Shown here: positions 16,146 to 24,652 of the stretch, one piece after another
How the letters are laid out: the number at the start of each line of letters is the position of its first letter
Numbering within the stretch: the stretch's first letter is position 1
Assembly: GCF_008123965.1 (NCBI RefSeq)
Contig: NZ_VSTH01000030.1
Coordinates: 1 to 53,221, forward strand
Direction: 5' to 3'
DNA from: Bradyrhizobium hipponense
GTDB taxonomy: Bacteria; Pseudomonadota; Alphaproteobacteria; Rhizobiales; Xanthobacteraceae
DNA: 53,221 nt
Translations under genes and position numbers: made by a program
The notes under the pieces: generated by a model
The model's input: only the letters and a program-made list of their open reading frames with translations
Database searches by the model: none
Told to the model about the DNA's origin: nothing

Positions 16146-17258
16146 CTAGGCCCGCCCGCCAGCGCCGAGCCGCGATTCGAGCCAGTCGAAGATGTATTCG
16201 TTGGCAAGGCTCGGATTGTCCGCGTGGGACTGCGCCGCGCCGGTTTCCGCCGCGGTGAACACCTTCAGCATGATCTCGGAGCTGCCGAACCGGGAGTTCT
16301 GCACGATCTCACGGGCGCGATCGGCCTTGAGCCAGCCGTCCTCACCCAGCGTAATAAGCACCGGACAGTCGATGCTGCTTGCCATCAGCGGCGAATGCGG
16401 CACCGGAACGATGCTGACGTCGCTCATCGCAAAACGGCTGGCGAAGAAGGCGCGCTCGTGCAGGTCCCACAGGCCGCCGTCGCAGACGGCCGCGGCGAGC
16501 CGCGGCTCCTGCAACACCGCACGCGCGACGAACGAGGAGCCCCAGCCATCGGCGAGGACCCCGACGCGCTCGAAATCGACGTCGCCGCGCGTTTCCAGAT
16601 AATCCATGACGCTGGCGATCGAGCTCTCGAGATCGCGGCGCTGAAGCAGTACGTCGAGATAATCGTCGCGCTGGTCGCCGAACAGGTCCAGCGCCAACAT
16701 CGAGAATCCGCGCTCGCGCGCATGCGGCGCGAGCTTGAACAGGAATTCCTCTTTGCGGTGCCCGGGCTCACCGATGCAGATCACGGTGGGCGCCCGCCCG
16801 TTCGCCGACGGCGCAGGCAGGAAATAGCCCTGCAAGGAATGGTCGTCGATCCACGGCACCGTCACGACTTCGCCGGCTGGACCGCGGGCGGCGAGGAAGC
16901 GCCGGGCGCAATCCTGCATCGCGAGCACCGCGACCCAGCGGCGCTCGTCGGCCTGATCGAGCGGCATTGCGGCCGCGCCGTAGTAGTTCATCGCGCGCAG
17001 CCAGTTGCGCTGCGCGGTCGCCTTGTGGCCCTCCGCAAACGCAGCCTCGGCCCGCTCGCGGCTGGCCTGTGCAAGCTTCTTCCACTCGCGATGCCAGGAC
17101 AGCTCGTCGCCACGCTTCAGTTGCCGTGCGATCATCAGGCATTCGGCGATAGTGGCGCCGCCATCCTGGGCCGCCGTCAGCAGCCGCGTGAACTCAGCGG
17201 AGATATCCTCTCTCTCCGGGCAGAGGATCCAGTCGTCGGAGAGGCATGCGGGTATCAT
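16146..17258 (-). CDS. Alpha/beta hydrolase (FrsA/DUF1100-like esterase group)
   Basis: A 370-residue protein with an N-terminal helical cap-like region (about 1-125, with GHKATAQRNWLRAMNYYGAA) and an alpha/beta-hydrolase core: LQGYFLPAP, VICIGEPGHRKEEF, the nucleophile region VGVLADGWGSSFVARAVL, and late acidic and His residues (LITLGEDGWLKADRAREI; AAQSHADNP). The nucleophile elbow reads ADGWGSS rather than canonical GxSxG, so the active-site residue is unclear and hydrolysis may be altered. The architecture matches hydrolases such as 2,6-dihydropseudooxynicotine hydrolase and FrsA. Start is ATG 17258. A candidate operator lies 40 bases upstream. Confidence 0.8.
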   Translation of the reverse strand: MIPACLSDDWILCPEREDISAEFTRLLTAAQDGGATIAECLMIARQLKRGDELSWHREWKKLAQASRERAEAAFAEGHKATAQRNWLRAMNYYGAAAMPLDQADERRWVAVLAMQDCARRFLAARGPAGEVVTVPWIDDHSLQGYFLPAPSANGRAPTVICIGEPGHRKEEFLFKLAPHARERGFSMLALDLFGDQRDDYLDVLLQRRDLESSIASVMDYLETRGDVDFERVGVLADGWGSSFVARAVLQEPRLAAAVCDGGLWDLHERAFFASRFAMSDVSIVPVPHSPLMASSIDCPVLITLGEDGWLKADRAREIVQNSRFGSSEIMLKVFTAAETGAAQSHADNPSLANEYIFDWLESRLGAGGRA

Positions 17259-17297
17259 CGGAGCTACGCTTCATCGCTGGCATTACCTCTGATTGAT

Positions 17298-17322
17298 TAA
17301 ACTATTTTGGTTCGCCAACCAA
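17298..17322. promoter_or_regulatory. Candidate operator before hydrolase gene
   Basis: Core TAAACTATTTTG (17298-17309), identical to the reverse complement of 15422-15433, overlaps an inverted repeat TTGGTT-CGCC-AACCAA (17307-17322). It is 40 bases upstream of the hydrolase start codon, a typical place for a repressor site. Confidence 0.5.
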
Positions 17323-17489
17323 GCTGGCGTGCGCCGAATGAGACCCGCTCGAGATCACCATCGCTTGAACTCACCCATCATGTCGCATGAGTGACATTCG
17401 ATTTCGAGGGAGGCACGCAAAAATTTTCCAGCGCGCCTCTTGCCATGATGGACGTCATACCTATCTCGGCGCGCGTTTCGCTGGCAGTC

Positions 17490-18461
17490 TCAGCCAAGCC
17501 GCCAGCCGACCTCCTGGGTAAAACTTTCGTAGAAGGCGCGGTCATAGGCCTGTTCGGGCGTAGCGCGGACGCGCTCGTCGAGTCGCACCGCGTCCTCGCC
17601 GACCAGGATGCGCCATCGCTCGGCTTTCACGCCGTCGAGAATGATCTTCGCGGCCTGCGCAGCCGAAGTCGGCGCATCCTCGAGAAAGCTGCGGGCGCGC
17701 TCGGAGAAGACCGCCTGGATGTCATCGTCCGACATTTTGTCAGCATCTGGCACGCCGGCCGCGACCATGCGTTTGCGGGTCAGCGCAACCTCGTCGGCAT
17801 TGAGGCGGTCCGACCCGTCACTGCTCTGCACCTTGCGCGAATTGGAGACGATCGAGGTGCCGATGTGACCGGGCATCACCACCGAGCACTTGACGTGCGG
17901 GGCGTGCAGGCGGAGATCGTTGATCAGCGCTTCGGTAAATCCCTTCACGGCGAACTTGGCGGAGCTGTAGGCGGTGTGGGCCTGGTTCATGCCGATAGAG
18001 GCCCAGAAGCCGTTGACGCTGGCGGTGTTGACGATGTGGGCCTCGTCCGCCGCGACCAGCATCGGCAGGAAGGTGCGCACGCCGAGATAGACGCCGCCCC
18101 AGCAGATGTTGAAGGTGCGCTCCCACTGCTCGCGGGTGTTGCTAAACAGGCTGCCGCCGCCGCCGATGCCGGCATTGTTGAACAGAAGATGGATCTTGTC
18201 CGTCTTCTGCTGCTCGGCGAGCTCGTCGCGGAAGCGCTTGAGGTGATCTTCGATCGAGACGTCCGCGACATGGGTGGTGACGCGCAGGCCCTGCGGCAGC
18301 TTCTCGGCTTCGCACAGCCGCTTGGTCTCTGCCATCGCGGCTCCCGAGACGTCGCACATTGCCACATTGCAGCCCTCCGCAACCAGCTGCCGCGCGAGCT
18401 CGCGCCCCATCCCCGTGCCGCCGCCGGTGATGACGGCGATCTTTCCTGCAAAATCCTTCAT
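17490..18461 (-). CDS. SDR family NAD(P)-dependent oxidoreductase
   Basis: A 323-residue classical short-chain dehydrogenase/reductase. It has the cofactor motif TGGGTGMGRELARQL near residue 12, the NNAGIGGGG motif near residue 95 and the catalytic YSSAKFAVKGF (YxxxK) with an upstream Ser in NTASVNGF. A GG-rich ribosome site (AGGGG) lies before ATG 18461. Length is a little above the usual 250 because of a C-terminal extension. The substrate cannot be assigned; it stands between an esterase-like and a DapA-like gene, all on the minus strand but with gaps that do not argue for one operon. Confidence 0.88.
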   Translation of the reverse strand: MKDFAGKIAVITGGGTGMGRELARQLVAEGCNVAMCDVSGAAMAETKRLCEAEKLPQGLRVTTHVADVSIEDHLKRFRDELAEQQKTDKIHLLFNNAGIGGGGSLFSNTREQWERTFNICWGGVYLGVRTFLPMLVAADEAHIVNTASVNGFWASIGMNQAHTAYSSAKFAVKGFTEALINDLRLHAPHVKCSVVMPGHIGTSIVSNSRKVQSSDGSDRLNADEVALTRKRMVAAGVPDADKMSDDDIQAVFSERARSFLEDAPTSAAQAAKIILDGVKAERWRILVGEDAVRLDERVRATPEQAYDRAFYESFTQEVGWRLG

Positions 18462-18605
18462 GGGACTTCAGCCCCTCCCCTTGCCGGTATGTTTCTTCGT
18501 CGGTGCGCCAGCGTGCCGGTCGCGCGCAAAATGTAGCAGCGCCGCATCCGCAGGTAAAAGCGGATCGGCGCCTCCACACTCGCGTCAGTTATTTCGGGTG
18601 ACGGG

Positions 18606-19514
18606 CTATTCCGCTGCCTCGACGCGCTGTCCGCTCAATGCGCCGAGGGCCTCCAGCGCCTTGCGGGTGGCGACCTGCTGGGCGGGCGAGGCCTCCGGCA
18701 TCGGCGCGCGCGGATATGTCTTGGGCAGACCCTGGAGGGTCTGCGCGTAGCGCGTGCAGGCCGGCAGATTGTCGGCGATGATCGCGTTCCACAGCGTCAG
18801 CAGCTTCTTGTGCAGATCGAGTGCGCGCGGGTGGTCGCCCGCCTTCACCGCGTCCCACAGCGCGACGGAGGCATGCGGTGCGGCGGTCAGGATCGCGGCG
18901 ATCGAACCATGGGCACCGAGCGTGTAGGACGGATACATCAGGGCATCGACCGCGCTGTAGATCAGCTTGTCCGGCGCCATCATCATGAGGTCCGCGAACA
19001 GCTTGAGATCGCCCGCGCTCTGCTTGACGCCGACGACCAGCGGCACCTCGGTCATGATCCGCGTCAGCAGCGTCGGCGACAGATAGGACCACGGCACGAC
19101 GTTGTAGATGATGATGGGCATGCCGGTCTCGTCGGCCATGGCGCGGAAGTGCGCCACCATCGCCTCGTCGTCCGGCCTGAACAGATAATGCACCGGCGTG
19201 ACCTGGAGAGCTGCGACATTCATATCGCGCACCAGCCGGCCGCGGCGGATCGCATCGCGGGTGGAGTCGACGATGATGCCGGCGATCACGGGGATGCGTC
19301 CGTTCACGGCGTCCACGGTCGCCGCGATCAGGTCGCGATATTCCTCGTGGTCGAGCGTATGCCCCTCGCCGGTCGAGCCGCCGGCTGCTACGCCGTGAGC
19401 GCCGGCACCGATCATCCAGTCGACCTGGGGCGCCACGAGCTTGAAGTCGATCTCGCCGTCTTTCCGGAACGGCGTCGTCATCGGCGGGATCACGCCGGTC
19501 GGTCGTACTTTCAT
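18606..19514 (-). CDS. DapA/dihydrodipicolinate synthase family aldolase
   Basis: A 302-residue (beta/alpha)8 class I aldolase of the DHDPS/N-acetylneuraminate lyase family. It shows VIPPMTTPFRKDGEIDF at the N-terminus, the carboxylate-binding GGSTGEGHTLDHEEY (about 45-59), the catalytic Tyr137 in IIIYNVVPW and the Schiff-base Lys164 in VVGVKQSAGDL. ATG at 19514 fits the family start; the longer in-frame extension to 19583 does not. Absence of an adjacent lysine pathway gene suggests a catabolic keto-acid aldolase or dehydratase rather than true DapA. Confidence 0.87.
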   Translation of the reverse strand: MKVRPTGVIPPMTTPFRKDGEIDFKLVAPQVDWMIGAGAHGVAAGGSTGEGHTLDHEEYRDLIAATVDAVNGRIPVIAGIIVDSTRDAIRRGRLVRDMNVAALQVTPVHYLFRPDDEAMVAHFRAMADETGMPIIIYNVVPWSYLSPTLLTRIMTEVPLVVGVKQSAGDLKLFADLMMMAPDKLIYSAVDALMYPSYTLGAHGSIAAILTAAPHASVALWDAVKAGDHPRALDLHKKLLTLWNAIIADNLPACTRYAQTLQGLPKTYPRAPMPEASPAQQVATRKALEALGALSGQRVEAAE

Positions 19515-19842
19515 ATTCTGCCCTCGCGTTTCCATACACATTGTAGCGGCTCCGCTCTTTTGGCGGGTGTCCACGGTCTGCAAGCCTATCGGCTATGAGG
19601 GGGTTGTGAAGGACTGTCGGCGCGGCGCTGCCCTCACGATCAAACATCCCTGCGCTCATCCCTGCCGGTTCCCCGTATTTGTCCGGCTTCGGGTTAAGGG
19701 TAATTTTTTTACAATCCGAATCGTCAAATGGAATCTGGGCGCTGGGTCGAGTCGGCCAGGCCAGCGTGTTGTTTGCGTCACAGGCTCTGGCACTCCGCTT
19801 GCATCCTCTTCGTGGTCAGAAACTACCGATGAGGTGACAGGA
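19515..19842. other. Intergenic region between aldolase and small exported protein
   Basis: A 328-base divergent region. It presumably contains the aldolase promoter (minus strand) and the promoter of the small gene at 19843. A short AT-rich patch (TAATTTTTTTACAATCCG near 19701) is the only striking feature. I see no hairpin or RNA gene. Confidence 0.4.
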
Positions 19843-20082
19843 ATGTTCGTGACCGTCGTTGCCGTGCTCTGCCGGCTTAGCGCAGCCAGCTCAGGCAGTT
19901 GCGTCGAGGAAATCGTGACCGACAGCAACATGACGCCCGAGATGTCGATGATGCAGTGCGCGGTCGGCGCACAGGCCCCCCTTGCGAAATGGATGGGCGA
20001 GCATCCGATTTATCACGCCAACTGGCGCCTCGAGCGCTACAAATGCGTGCCGGGTCACTACGAGATCAAGGGCCACGCCTAA
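19843..20082 (+). CDS. Small hypothetical exported protein
   Basis: A 79-residue protein with a hydrophobic N-terminus (MFVTVVAVLCRLSAASSGS) that looks like a short signal peptide, followed by CVEEIVTDSNMTPEMSMMQC and a C-terminal WRLERYKCVPGHYEIKGHA; three cysteines follow the leader. ATG at 19843 is preceded by GAGGTGA at good spacing, which supports translation. It resembles short conserved hypothetical proteins of rhizobia ending in a YKCVPGHYE-type motif, as far as I recall. Function unknown; cysteines suggest an oxidised periplasmic fold. Confidence 0.7.
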   Translation: MFVTVVAVLCRLSAASSGSCVEEIVTDSNMTPEMSMMQCAVGAQAPLAKWMGEHPIYHANWRLERYKCVPGHYEIKGHA

Positions 20083-20202
20083 GGCCCCGCAAAACTACGT
20101 TATCGAGGAAACGCCCCGGGGGCTGCCTATTCCCTCCGCGCGGGCTGCACAGCGCCGGACCCATTGCGGCGGCGCGCCGTGTGACAACGATCACACCGCC
20201 CC

Positions 20203-21177
20203 TCAAGCCACAGCACCGAGAATCATCGCCCGTGCCTTCCGCCCTTCCGGCGTCGGCATCAACGCGTAATTGTGCGGCTGGTCGCGCAGGAGATGCAGTT
20301 CGACCGGCACGCCCGCCGCCCTCGCCCTCGCGGCGAGATCGACGCTGTCGGGATAGAGCAGATCGCGCGTCCCGGAGAAGATCAGCATCGGCGCGAGCGA
20401 GCGGAAGGCGCCGTTTAGCGGGCTGACGAAAGGATGGCCGACATCGAGCTCGCCGGCATAGAGCCGCCCCGCCGCGAGGATACCCGGAATGTCCTGGATG
20501 GGATCGCGGGCCGCGATCGTCACCTGTTCCGGGCGGCTGACCGACGCATCGGCCGCGGGCGAGATCAGCACCAGCCGATTCGGCTGCCGTTGCCCGCGAT
20601 CGCGCAGCCACTGACATGCTGCGAGCGCGAGGCCAGCGCCGGCCGAATTGCCGACCACGGTGACCTTCGCGGACCCGGCATCCTCCAGCAGCATCCGTAG
20701 CAATTCGGCTGTCGCCGGTACGACCTCCTTGGCCGTGGCGCGCGGCGCAAGCGGATAAATCGGCACGACGCAAACGACGCGCGCCTCGCGCGTCATCCGG
20801 CCAATGAAGCGCCAATGCGCCGGTACGATCTCGTTGATGTAACCGCCGCCATGCAGGAACATGACGTAGTTGCGCCCTTCGTGGCCGGAGGACGGCGCCG
20901 TGTAGTAGACTGGCCATCCGCCCATCTTGGTCAGAATCACTTCGATGCCGCGGCCCAAACCGGTCGGCTCATGCGAGGCCGGCTGCAATGCCAGCTTGCG
21001 CACATGTGCCTGCACGGCCTCGGCCGACGCCAGCTGTTTCTTGAACGGAAGCAGGCCCAGCAGCACGTTGAAGCAACGGCTCCGCAAGCTGGGCCCTGGA
21101 TCGTCGGTCGGCAACGCATCCAGCGTCCTGCCGCCCGGGCAAACCTGCAAGGCCGACACGATCTTTGCGACGCTCAT
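20203..21177 (-). CDS. Alpha/beta hydrolase, hormone-sensitive-lipase type esterase
   Basis: About 324 residues of the HSL (family IV) esterase group. It has the oxyanion-hole motif MFLHGGGYI, the nucleophile elbow VVGNSAGAGLALA, and C-terminal Asp (YPDSVDLAAR) and His (DQPHNYALM) of the catalytic triad. It would hydrolyse short-chain carboxylic esters in the cytoplasm. ATG at 21177 with GGGGATG upstream was chosen over an adjacent GTG. It is divergent from a TetR-family gene (121 bases), and the gap holds an 8-base inverted repeat that may serve both promoters. Confidence 0.88.
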   Translation of the reverse strand: MSVAKIVSALQVCPGGRTLDALPTDDPGPSLRSRCFNVLLGLLPFKKQLASAEAVQAHVRKLALQPASHEPTGLGRGIEVILTKMGGWPVYYTAPSSGHEGRNYVMFLHGGGYINEIVPAHWRFIGRMTREARVVCVVPIYPLAPRATAKEVVPATAELLRMLLEDAGSAKVTVVGNSAGAGLALAACQWLRDRGQRQPNRLVLISPAADASVSRPEQVTIAARDPIQDIPGILAAGRLYAGELDVGHPFVSPLNGAFRSLAPMLIFSGTRDLLYPDSVDLAARARAAGVPVELHLLRDQPHNYALMPTPEGRKARAMILGAVA

Positions 21178-21248
21178 GGTCACATCCCCGACTGGCTACG
21201 AAGGCGCGGCGACAGGACACTTGCACGTCCGCCGCCTCCTGCAGCTAT

Positions 21249-21283
21249 AATGCGAGCTATCGCTCGCTTTTTCTACTCGCATT
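21249..21283. promoter_or_regulatory. Candidate TetR operator
   Basis: A perfect 8-base inverted repeat AATGCGAG (21249-21256) and CTCGCATT (21276-21283), with further GCGAG/CTCGC words between. It ends 15 bases before the TetR start codon in the promoter region shared with the divergent esterase gene. Confidence 0.5.
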
Positions 21284-21298
21284 CGAAAGCGCCACCGC

Positions 21299-21931
21299 AT
21301 GGCCCGCAAGCCGCCGACAAAGCCCCGGAAAAATGCCTCTCAGGAGAGGTCGCGCGCGACAGTCGACGCGCTGGTCGAGGCAACCGCTCGCATTCTGGTC
21401 CGGGAAGGTTTCGAGAAGGCCAGCACCAACCGGATCGCCGAGGTCGCCGGCGTCAGTGTCGGCTCGCTGTACCAGTATTTCCCCGGCAAAGAGGCGCTCG
21501 TCGCCGCCGTGATCGAGCGCCACAACCAGGAGATCATGGGGCTCGTCCGCGCCGCGCTCAACGAAGTCGCGGACATGCCGGTCGAGACGGCCGTGCGCAA
21601 GCTCGTTACGGTCGCGATCGAAGCCCATCGCATCGACCCGAAACTGCACCGCGTGCTCGCCGAGCAGATCCCGCGCACCGGACAGCTCAAAGACGTCGAA
21701 GCCTTCAACCGCGAAGTCCACACCCTCGTCCGCGCCTATCTCGAGAGCCGGCGCAAAGAGATGCGCAAGATCGACCCCGGGCTCGCCACCTTCATCTGCG
21801 TCAGCGCGATCGAGGCAGTGGCGCACAATACGGTGCTGAACCAGGCCGAGATGCTGTCGGAGAAGATGGTGAGGACGCTGGTGGACGAGACGACGCGGAT
21901 GGTGGTGGGATTCTTACGACGGGCTGCCTAG
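21299..21931 (+). CDS. TetR/AcrR family transcriptional regulator
   Basis: A 210-residue regulator. The basic N-terminus (ARKPPTKPRKNASQERSR) leads into the TetR helix-turn-helix: ATVDALVEATARILVREGFE, then KASTNRIAEVAGVSVGSLYQYFPGKEALVAAVIE. The ligand domain is all-helical, ending MVVGFLRRAA. It is divergent from the HSL-type esterase gene, so it probably represses itself and that esterase; the dyad at 21249-21283 is a candidate site. Ligand unknown. Confidence 0.9.
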   Translation: MARKPPTKPRKNASQERSRATVDALVEATARILVREGFEKASTNRIAEVAGVSVGSLYQYFPGKEALVAAVIERHNQEIMGLVRAALNEVADMPVETAVRKLVTVAIEAHRIDPKLHRVLAEQIPRTGQLKDVEAFNREVHTLVRAYLESRRKEMRKIDPGLATFICVSAIEAVAHNTVLNQAEMLSEKMVRTLVDETTRMVVGFLRRAA

Positions 21932-22413
21932 CCGCGGTCAGACTGCAACCGCAAGGACGGCGCGCCGCCGAGTTACGGATTTGCACATCAAGATAACGTG
22001 CGTGAGCCCGTTCGGGGGTTGAACCACACGCAAAAGCCCCATCTATCCGTGCAAGTGGGAGAATCCCTGAGAAAGTTAACTAATGCAGTCATCAGAATGG
22101 AAGGGAATGACCGTTGCCGCGGCTGTTGCGCTCATCTCAGTATCCGTTTTGGCGGCCGACGCGGTCCTGGACCTGAACGTCAGCGGGTTCACCAAACGCC
22201 TCGAGGGCGCGCAGGCTTCCGTCGTGGAAGTGATAGGCAGCATCAAAGGATCGTCGCCGTTCGGACGTGGGCCCGCGGCAAAGCTCTTCCCGAGCAGCAG
22301 TGTCCATGCAACTCCTGCTAACTGCCCGCCGCTGGCATCGGCTCGTTCCGAAACAGGAGCTCGCTTGCCGATCCGCGATCGCGCAAGCGTTTGGTCCATT
22401 GCGGAAGAAAATT
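21932..22413. other. Region between TetR gene and tRNA-Pro
   Basis: About 480 bases with no convincing gene. An open frame on the plus strand from 22083 (or ATG 22107 after GGAAGGGA) starts with a signal-like hydrophobic stretch (MTVAAAVALISVSVLAADAV) but runs through the antisense of the tRNA, giving the familiar spurious tail GARGFEPPTP. It may be a decayed small exported-protein gene. Confidence 0.4.
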
Positions 22414-22491
22414 TGGTCGGAGCGAGAGGATTTGAACCTCCGACCCCTAGTCTCCCAGACTAGTGCGCTAACCGGGCTGCGCCACGCTCCG
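22414..22491 (-). tRNA. tRNA-Pro (anticodon GGG)
   Basis: A 78-base cloverleaf on the minus strand. The acceptor stem is CGGAGCG paired with CGCTCCG, followed by discriminator A and an encoded CCA. The anticodon arm is ACTAGTCTGGGAGACTAG-like, with GGG in the loop, and the T arm is GTCGGAGGTTCAAATCCTCTC-like with standard TTCAA. It would read CCC and CCU proline codons. No integrase or direct-repeat attachment site is visible nearby. Confidence 0.95.
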
Positions 22492-22596
22492 AATGCCGTT
22501 CCCTTAGCTAGGATCGCCGCTTTGCGCAAGGAGCGATACCAAATTGGTGTCGGCTCAAATCCCCGGAACTCACCGTGAAGACGATGGAATGCGGCG

Positions 22597-23172
22597 TCAG
22601 CCGTCCTTCAGCGCCAGGTCCAGCATCTCCCGGCAGGCAACGAGGTCGCCGAGCACCCGTCCCAGCCGTTCCCGGTCGAGGGCGCTGGGGCCGGCCGGCG
22701 GTGCGGTGCCGCCCTTGCGGAAGGTGGTGAGGATCTCCTCGTCGTCGGTCTCCGAAAAGCGGAAGTCGATGCCTTCCGCTTCCTCGCCCTGGTAATCGTC
22801 ATCGTCGGTGTCGAGGGTGCCGCGGGCGCCCGTCTCTTCCTCGGGCTCCATCAGGCTGTGGCCGATGGCGTCCTCGATCGCGCCGAACGAGACGGCGGCC
22901 GAGCTGTCAGCCAGGCCTTGCACCGACTTGATGCCGTGCTCTTTGAGGATCCGCTGCACCCCGCGGATGGTGTAGCCCTCCCCGTACAGGAGACGGCGGA
23001 TGCCCTTGAGCAGGTCGACGTCGTCGGGGCGATAGTAGCGGCGGCCGCCGCTGCGCTTCATCGGCTTGATCTGGGCGAATCGAGTCTCCCAGAACCGCAG
23101 CACGTGCTGCGGAATGTCGAGTTCCTGCGCTACTTCGCTGATGGTGCGGAACGCATCCGGCGCCTTGTCCAA
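22597..23172 (-). CDS. MerR family transcriptional regulator
   Basis: About 191 residues. The N-terminal MerR winged helix reads [24 protein letters not shown], with [17 protein letters not shown] and the helix [20 protein letters not shown]. The C-terminal half is acidic and low-complexity ([17 protein letters not shown]), without the cysteine pattern of metal-sensing MerR proteins. No ATG fits; TTG at 23172 has AAGGA at good spacing, whereas TTG at 23178 is too close to it. It lies directly downstream of ihfA on the same strand, a conserved alphaproteobacterial arrangement, and is probably co-transcribed. Confidence 0.87.
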   Translation of the reverse strand: MDKAPDAFRTISEVAQELDIPQHVLRFWETRFAQIKPMKRSGGRRYYRPDDVDLLKGIRRLLYGEGYTIRGVQRILKEHGIKSVQGLADSSAAVSFGAIEDAIGHSLMEPEEETGARGTLDTDDDDYQGEEAEGIDFRFSETDDEEILTTFRKGGTAPPAGPSALDRERLGRVLGDLVACREMLDLALKDG

Positions 23173-23196
23173 ATGCAAAATCCTTTGCGAGGGCGG

Positions 23197-23538
23197 TTAC
23201 GCCTCCGGTTGTACCTTGCTGCCGTCGCCGTTGGTGCGGTGCTGGGCGTTGATGCGCTGCTTCAGGATCGCGGAGGGCTTGAACACCATCACCCGGCGCG
23301 GCGAGATCGGCACCTCGGTGCCGGTCTTCGGGTTGCGGCCGATGCGCTGACCCTTCTTTCGCACCATGAAGGAGCCGAACGAGGACAATTTCACCGTCTC
23401 GCCCTTCTCAAGGCAGTCGGTGATCTCCTTCAACACGAGTTCCACGAACGCGGACGATTCCGTGCGCGACAAACCCACCTTCTGGTAGACGGCTTCGCAC
23501 AGATCAACACGCGTTACGGTTTTGCTGGTATCGGTCAT
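23197..23538 (-). CDS. ihfA: Integration host factor subunit alpha
   Basis: A 113-residue HU/IHF family DNA-bending protein. It shows [20 protein letters not shown] at the N-terminus, [23 protein letters not shown] in the DNA-binding arm and [15 protein letters not shown] at the end. The Pro in the arm region (GRNPKTG) that intercalates DNA is present. ATG at 23538 matches the family start; a longer in-frame ATG at 23565 does not. Partner IhfB is not in this window. It lies between fabH and merR on the same strand. Confidence 0.94.
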   Translation of the reverse strand: MTDTSKTVTRVDLCEAVYQKVGLSRTESSAFVELVLKEITDCLEKGETVKLSSFGSFMVRKKGQRIGRNPKTGTEVPISPRRVMVFKPSAILKQRINAQHRTNGDGSKVQPEA

Positions 23539-23671
23539 CGCCCTGCCCCACATCACGGCGAACAATTGTTGTCTGAAATTATGAGGTTACGATACTGCGG
23601 TCAACACCGCTCATCAATGCAGACGCATAGATAATCGTCGCTGATTCGGGCAAAATTTTATCGACTGTGGC

Positions 23672-24652
23672 TTACCAGCGCACCAGCGCCGAGCCCCAGG
23701 TAAAGCCGCCGCCCATCGCTTCCAGCAGAACCAGGTCGCCGCGCTTGATGCGGCCGTCCTTGCGCGCCACCGACAGCGCCAACGGGATCGAGGCCGCCGA
23801 GGTGTTGCCGTGACGGTCGACCGTCAGCACCACCTTCTGCGGCGCAATATGCAGCTTGTGCGCAGAGGCGTCGATAATTCGCTTGTTGGCCTGGTGCGGC
23901 ACGAACCAGTCGATGCTTTCGGCATTGAGCCCGGTCGCCTCGAAGGCGTCGACGATCACGTCGGTGATCATGCCAACCGCGTGCTTGAAGACCTCGCGGC
24001 CCTCCATGCGCAGATGACCGACAGTCTGGGTCGAGGACGGCCCGCCGTCGACGAACAACTTTGCCTTGTGCCGGCCGTCCGAGCGCAGATGCGTGGTCAC
24101 CACGCCGCGATCGGTCGCAGCCTTGCCCGGCTGTTCCTGCGCTTCCAGCACGACCGCGCCGGCACCGTCGCCGAACAGCACGCAGGTGCCGCGATCGTTC
24201 CAGTCGAGGATGCGCGAGAAAGTCTCGGCGCCGATTACCAGTGCACGCTTGTAGGTGCCGCTACGCAGAAAATTGTCGGCGGTGGCGAGCGCAAACACGA
24301 AGCCCGAGCACACCGCCTGGAGATCAAACGCCGCGCCATGATTGATGCCGAGCGCATGCTGCACGGCAACGGCGGTTGCCGGGAACGTGTTGTCCGGCGT
24401 CGAGGTCGCGAGCAAGATCAGCTCGATAGACTGCGCGTCCACGCCGGCATCTGTGAGCGCGGCCTGCGCCGCCTTGATAGCCAGATGCGAGGTGAACTCG
24501 CCGTCGGCCGCGATGTGCCGCTCGCGAATGCCGGTGCGCTGCACGATCCACTCGTCGGACGTATCGATGCGCGCCGCCAATTGGGCATTGGTCACCACCT
24601 GCTCCGGCAGATAGGCGCCGCAGCCCAGCACGACCGAACGAATTTTGGTCAC
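23672..24652 (-). CDS. fabH: Beta-ketoacyl-ACP synthase III
   Basis: A 326-residue thiolase-fold enzyme that condenses acetyl-CoA with malonyl-ACP to start fatty acid synthesis. The catalytic triad is visible: Cys115 in [13 protein letters not shown], His in [13 protein letters not shown] and Asn in [31 protein letters not shown] and [12 protein letters not shown] are further signatures. The start is GTG at 24652, overlapping the plsX stop by 4 bases (GTGA), so translation is probably coupled. Confidence 0.96.
   Translation of the reverse strand: MTKIRSVVLGCGAYLPEQVVTNAQLAARIDTSDEWIVQRTGIRERHIAADGEFTSHLAIKAAQAALTDAGVDAQSIELILLATSTPDNTFPATAVAVQHALGINHGAAFDLQAVCSGFVFALATADNFLRSGTYKRALVIGAETFSRILDWNDRGTCVLFGDGAGAVVLEAQEQPGKAATDRGVVTTHLRSDGRHKAKLFVDGGPSSTQTVGHLRMEGREVFKHAVGMITDVIVDAFEATGLNAESIDWFVPHQANKRIIDASAHKLHIAPQKVVLTVDRHGNTSAASIPLALSVARKDGRIKRGDLVLLEAMGGGFTWGSALVRW

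Noticed and set aside
22083..22463. A 126-residue open frame between TetR and tRNA-Pro
   Set aside because: Its C-terminus is the antisense translation of the tRNA (GARGFEPPTP tail), a classic artefact; only the first 40 residues could be real.
22414..22491. tRNA-Pro as an integration site (attB)
   Set aside because: tRNA genes are frequent attB sites, but no integrase, direct repeat of the 3' end or foreign gene is present on either side.
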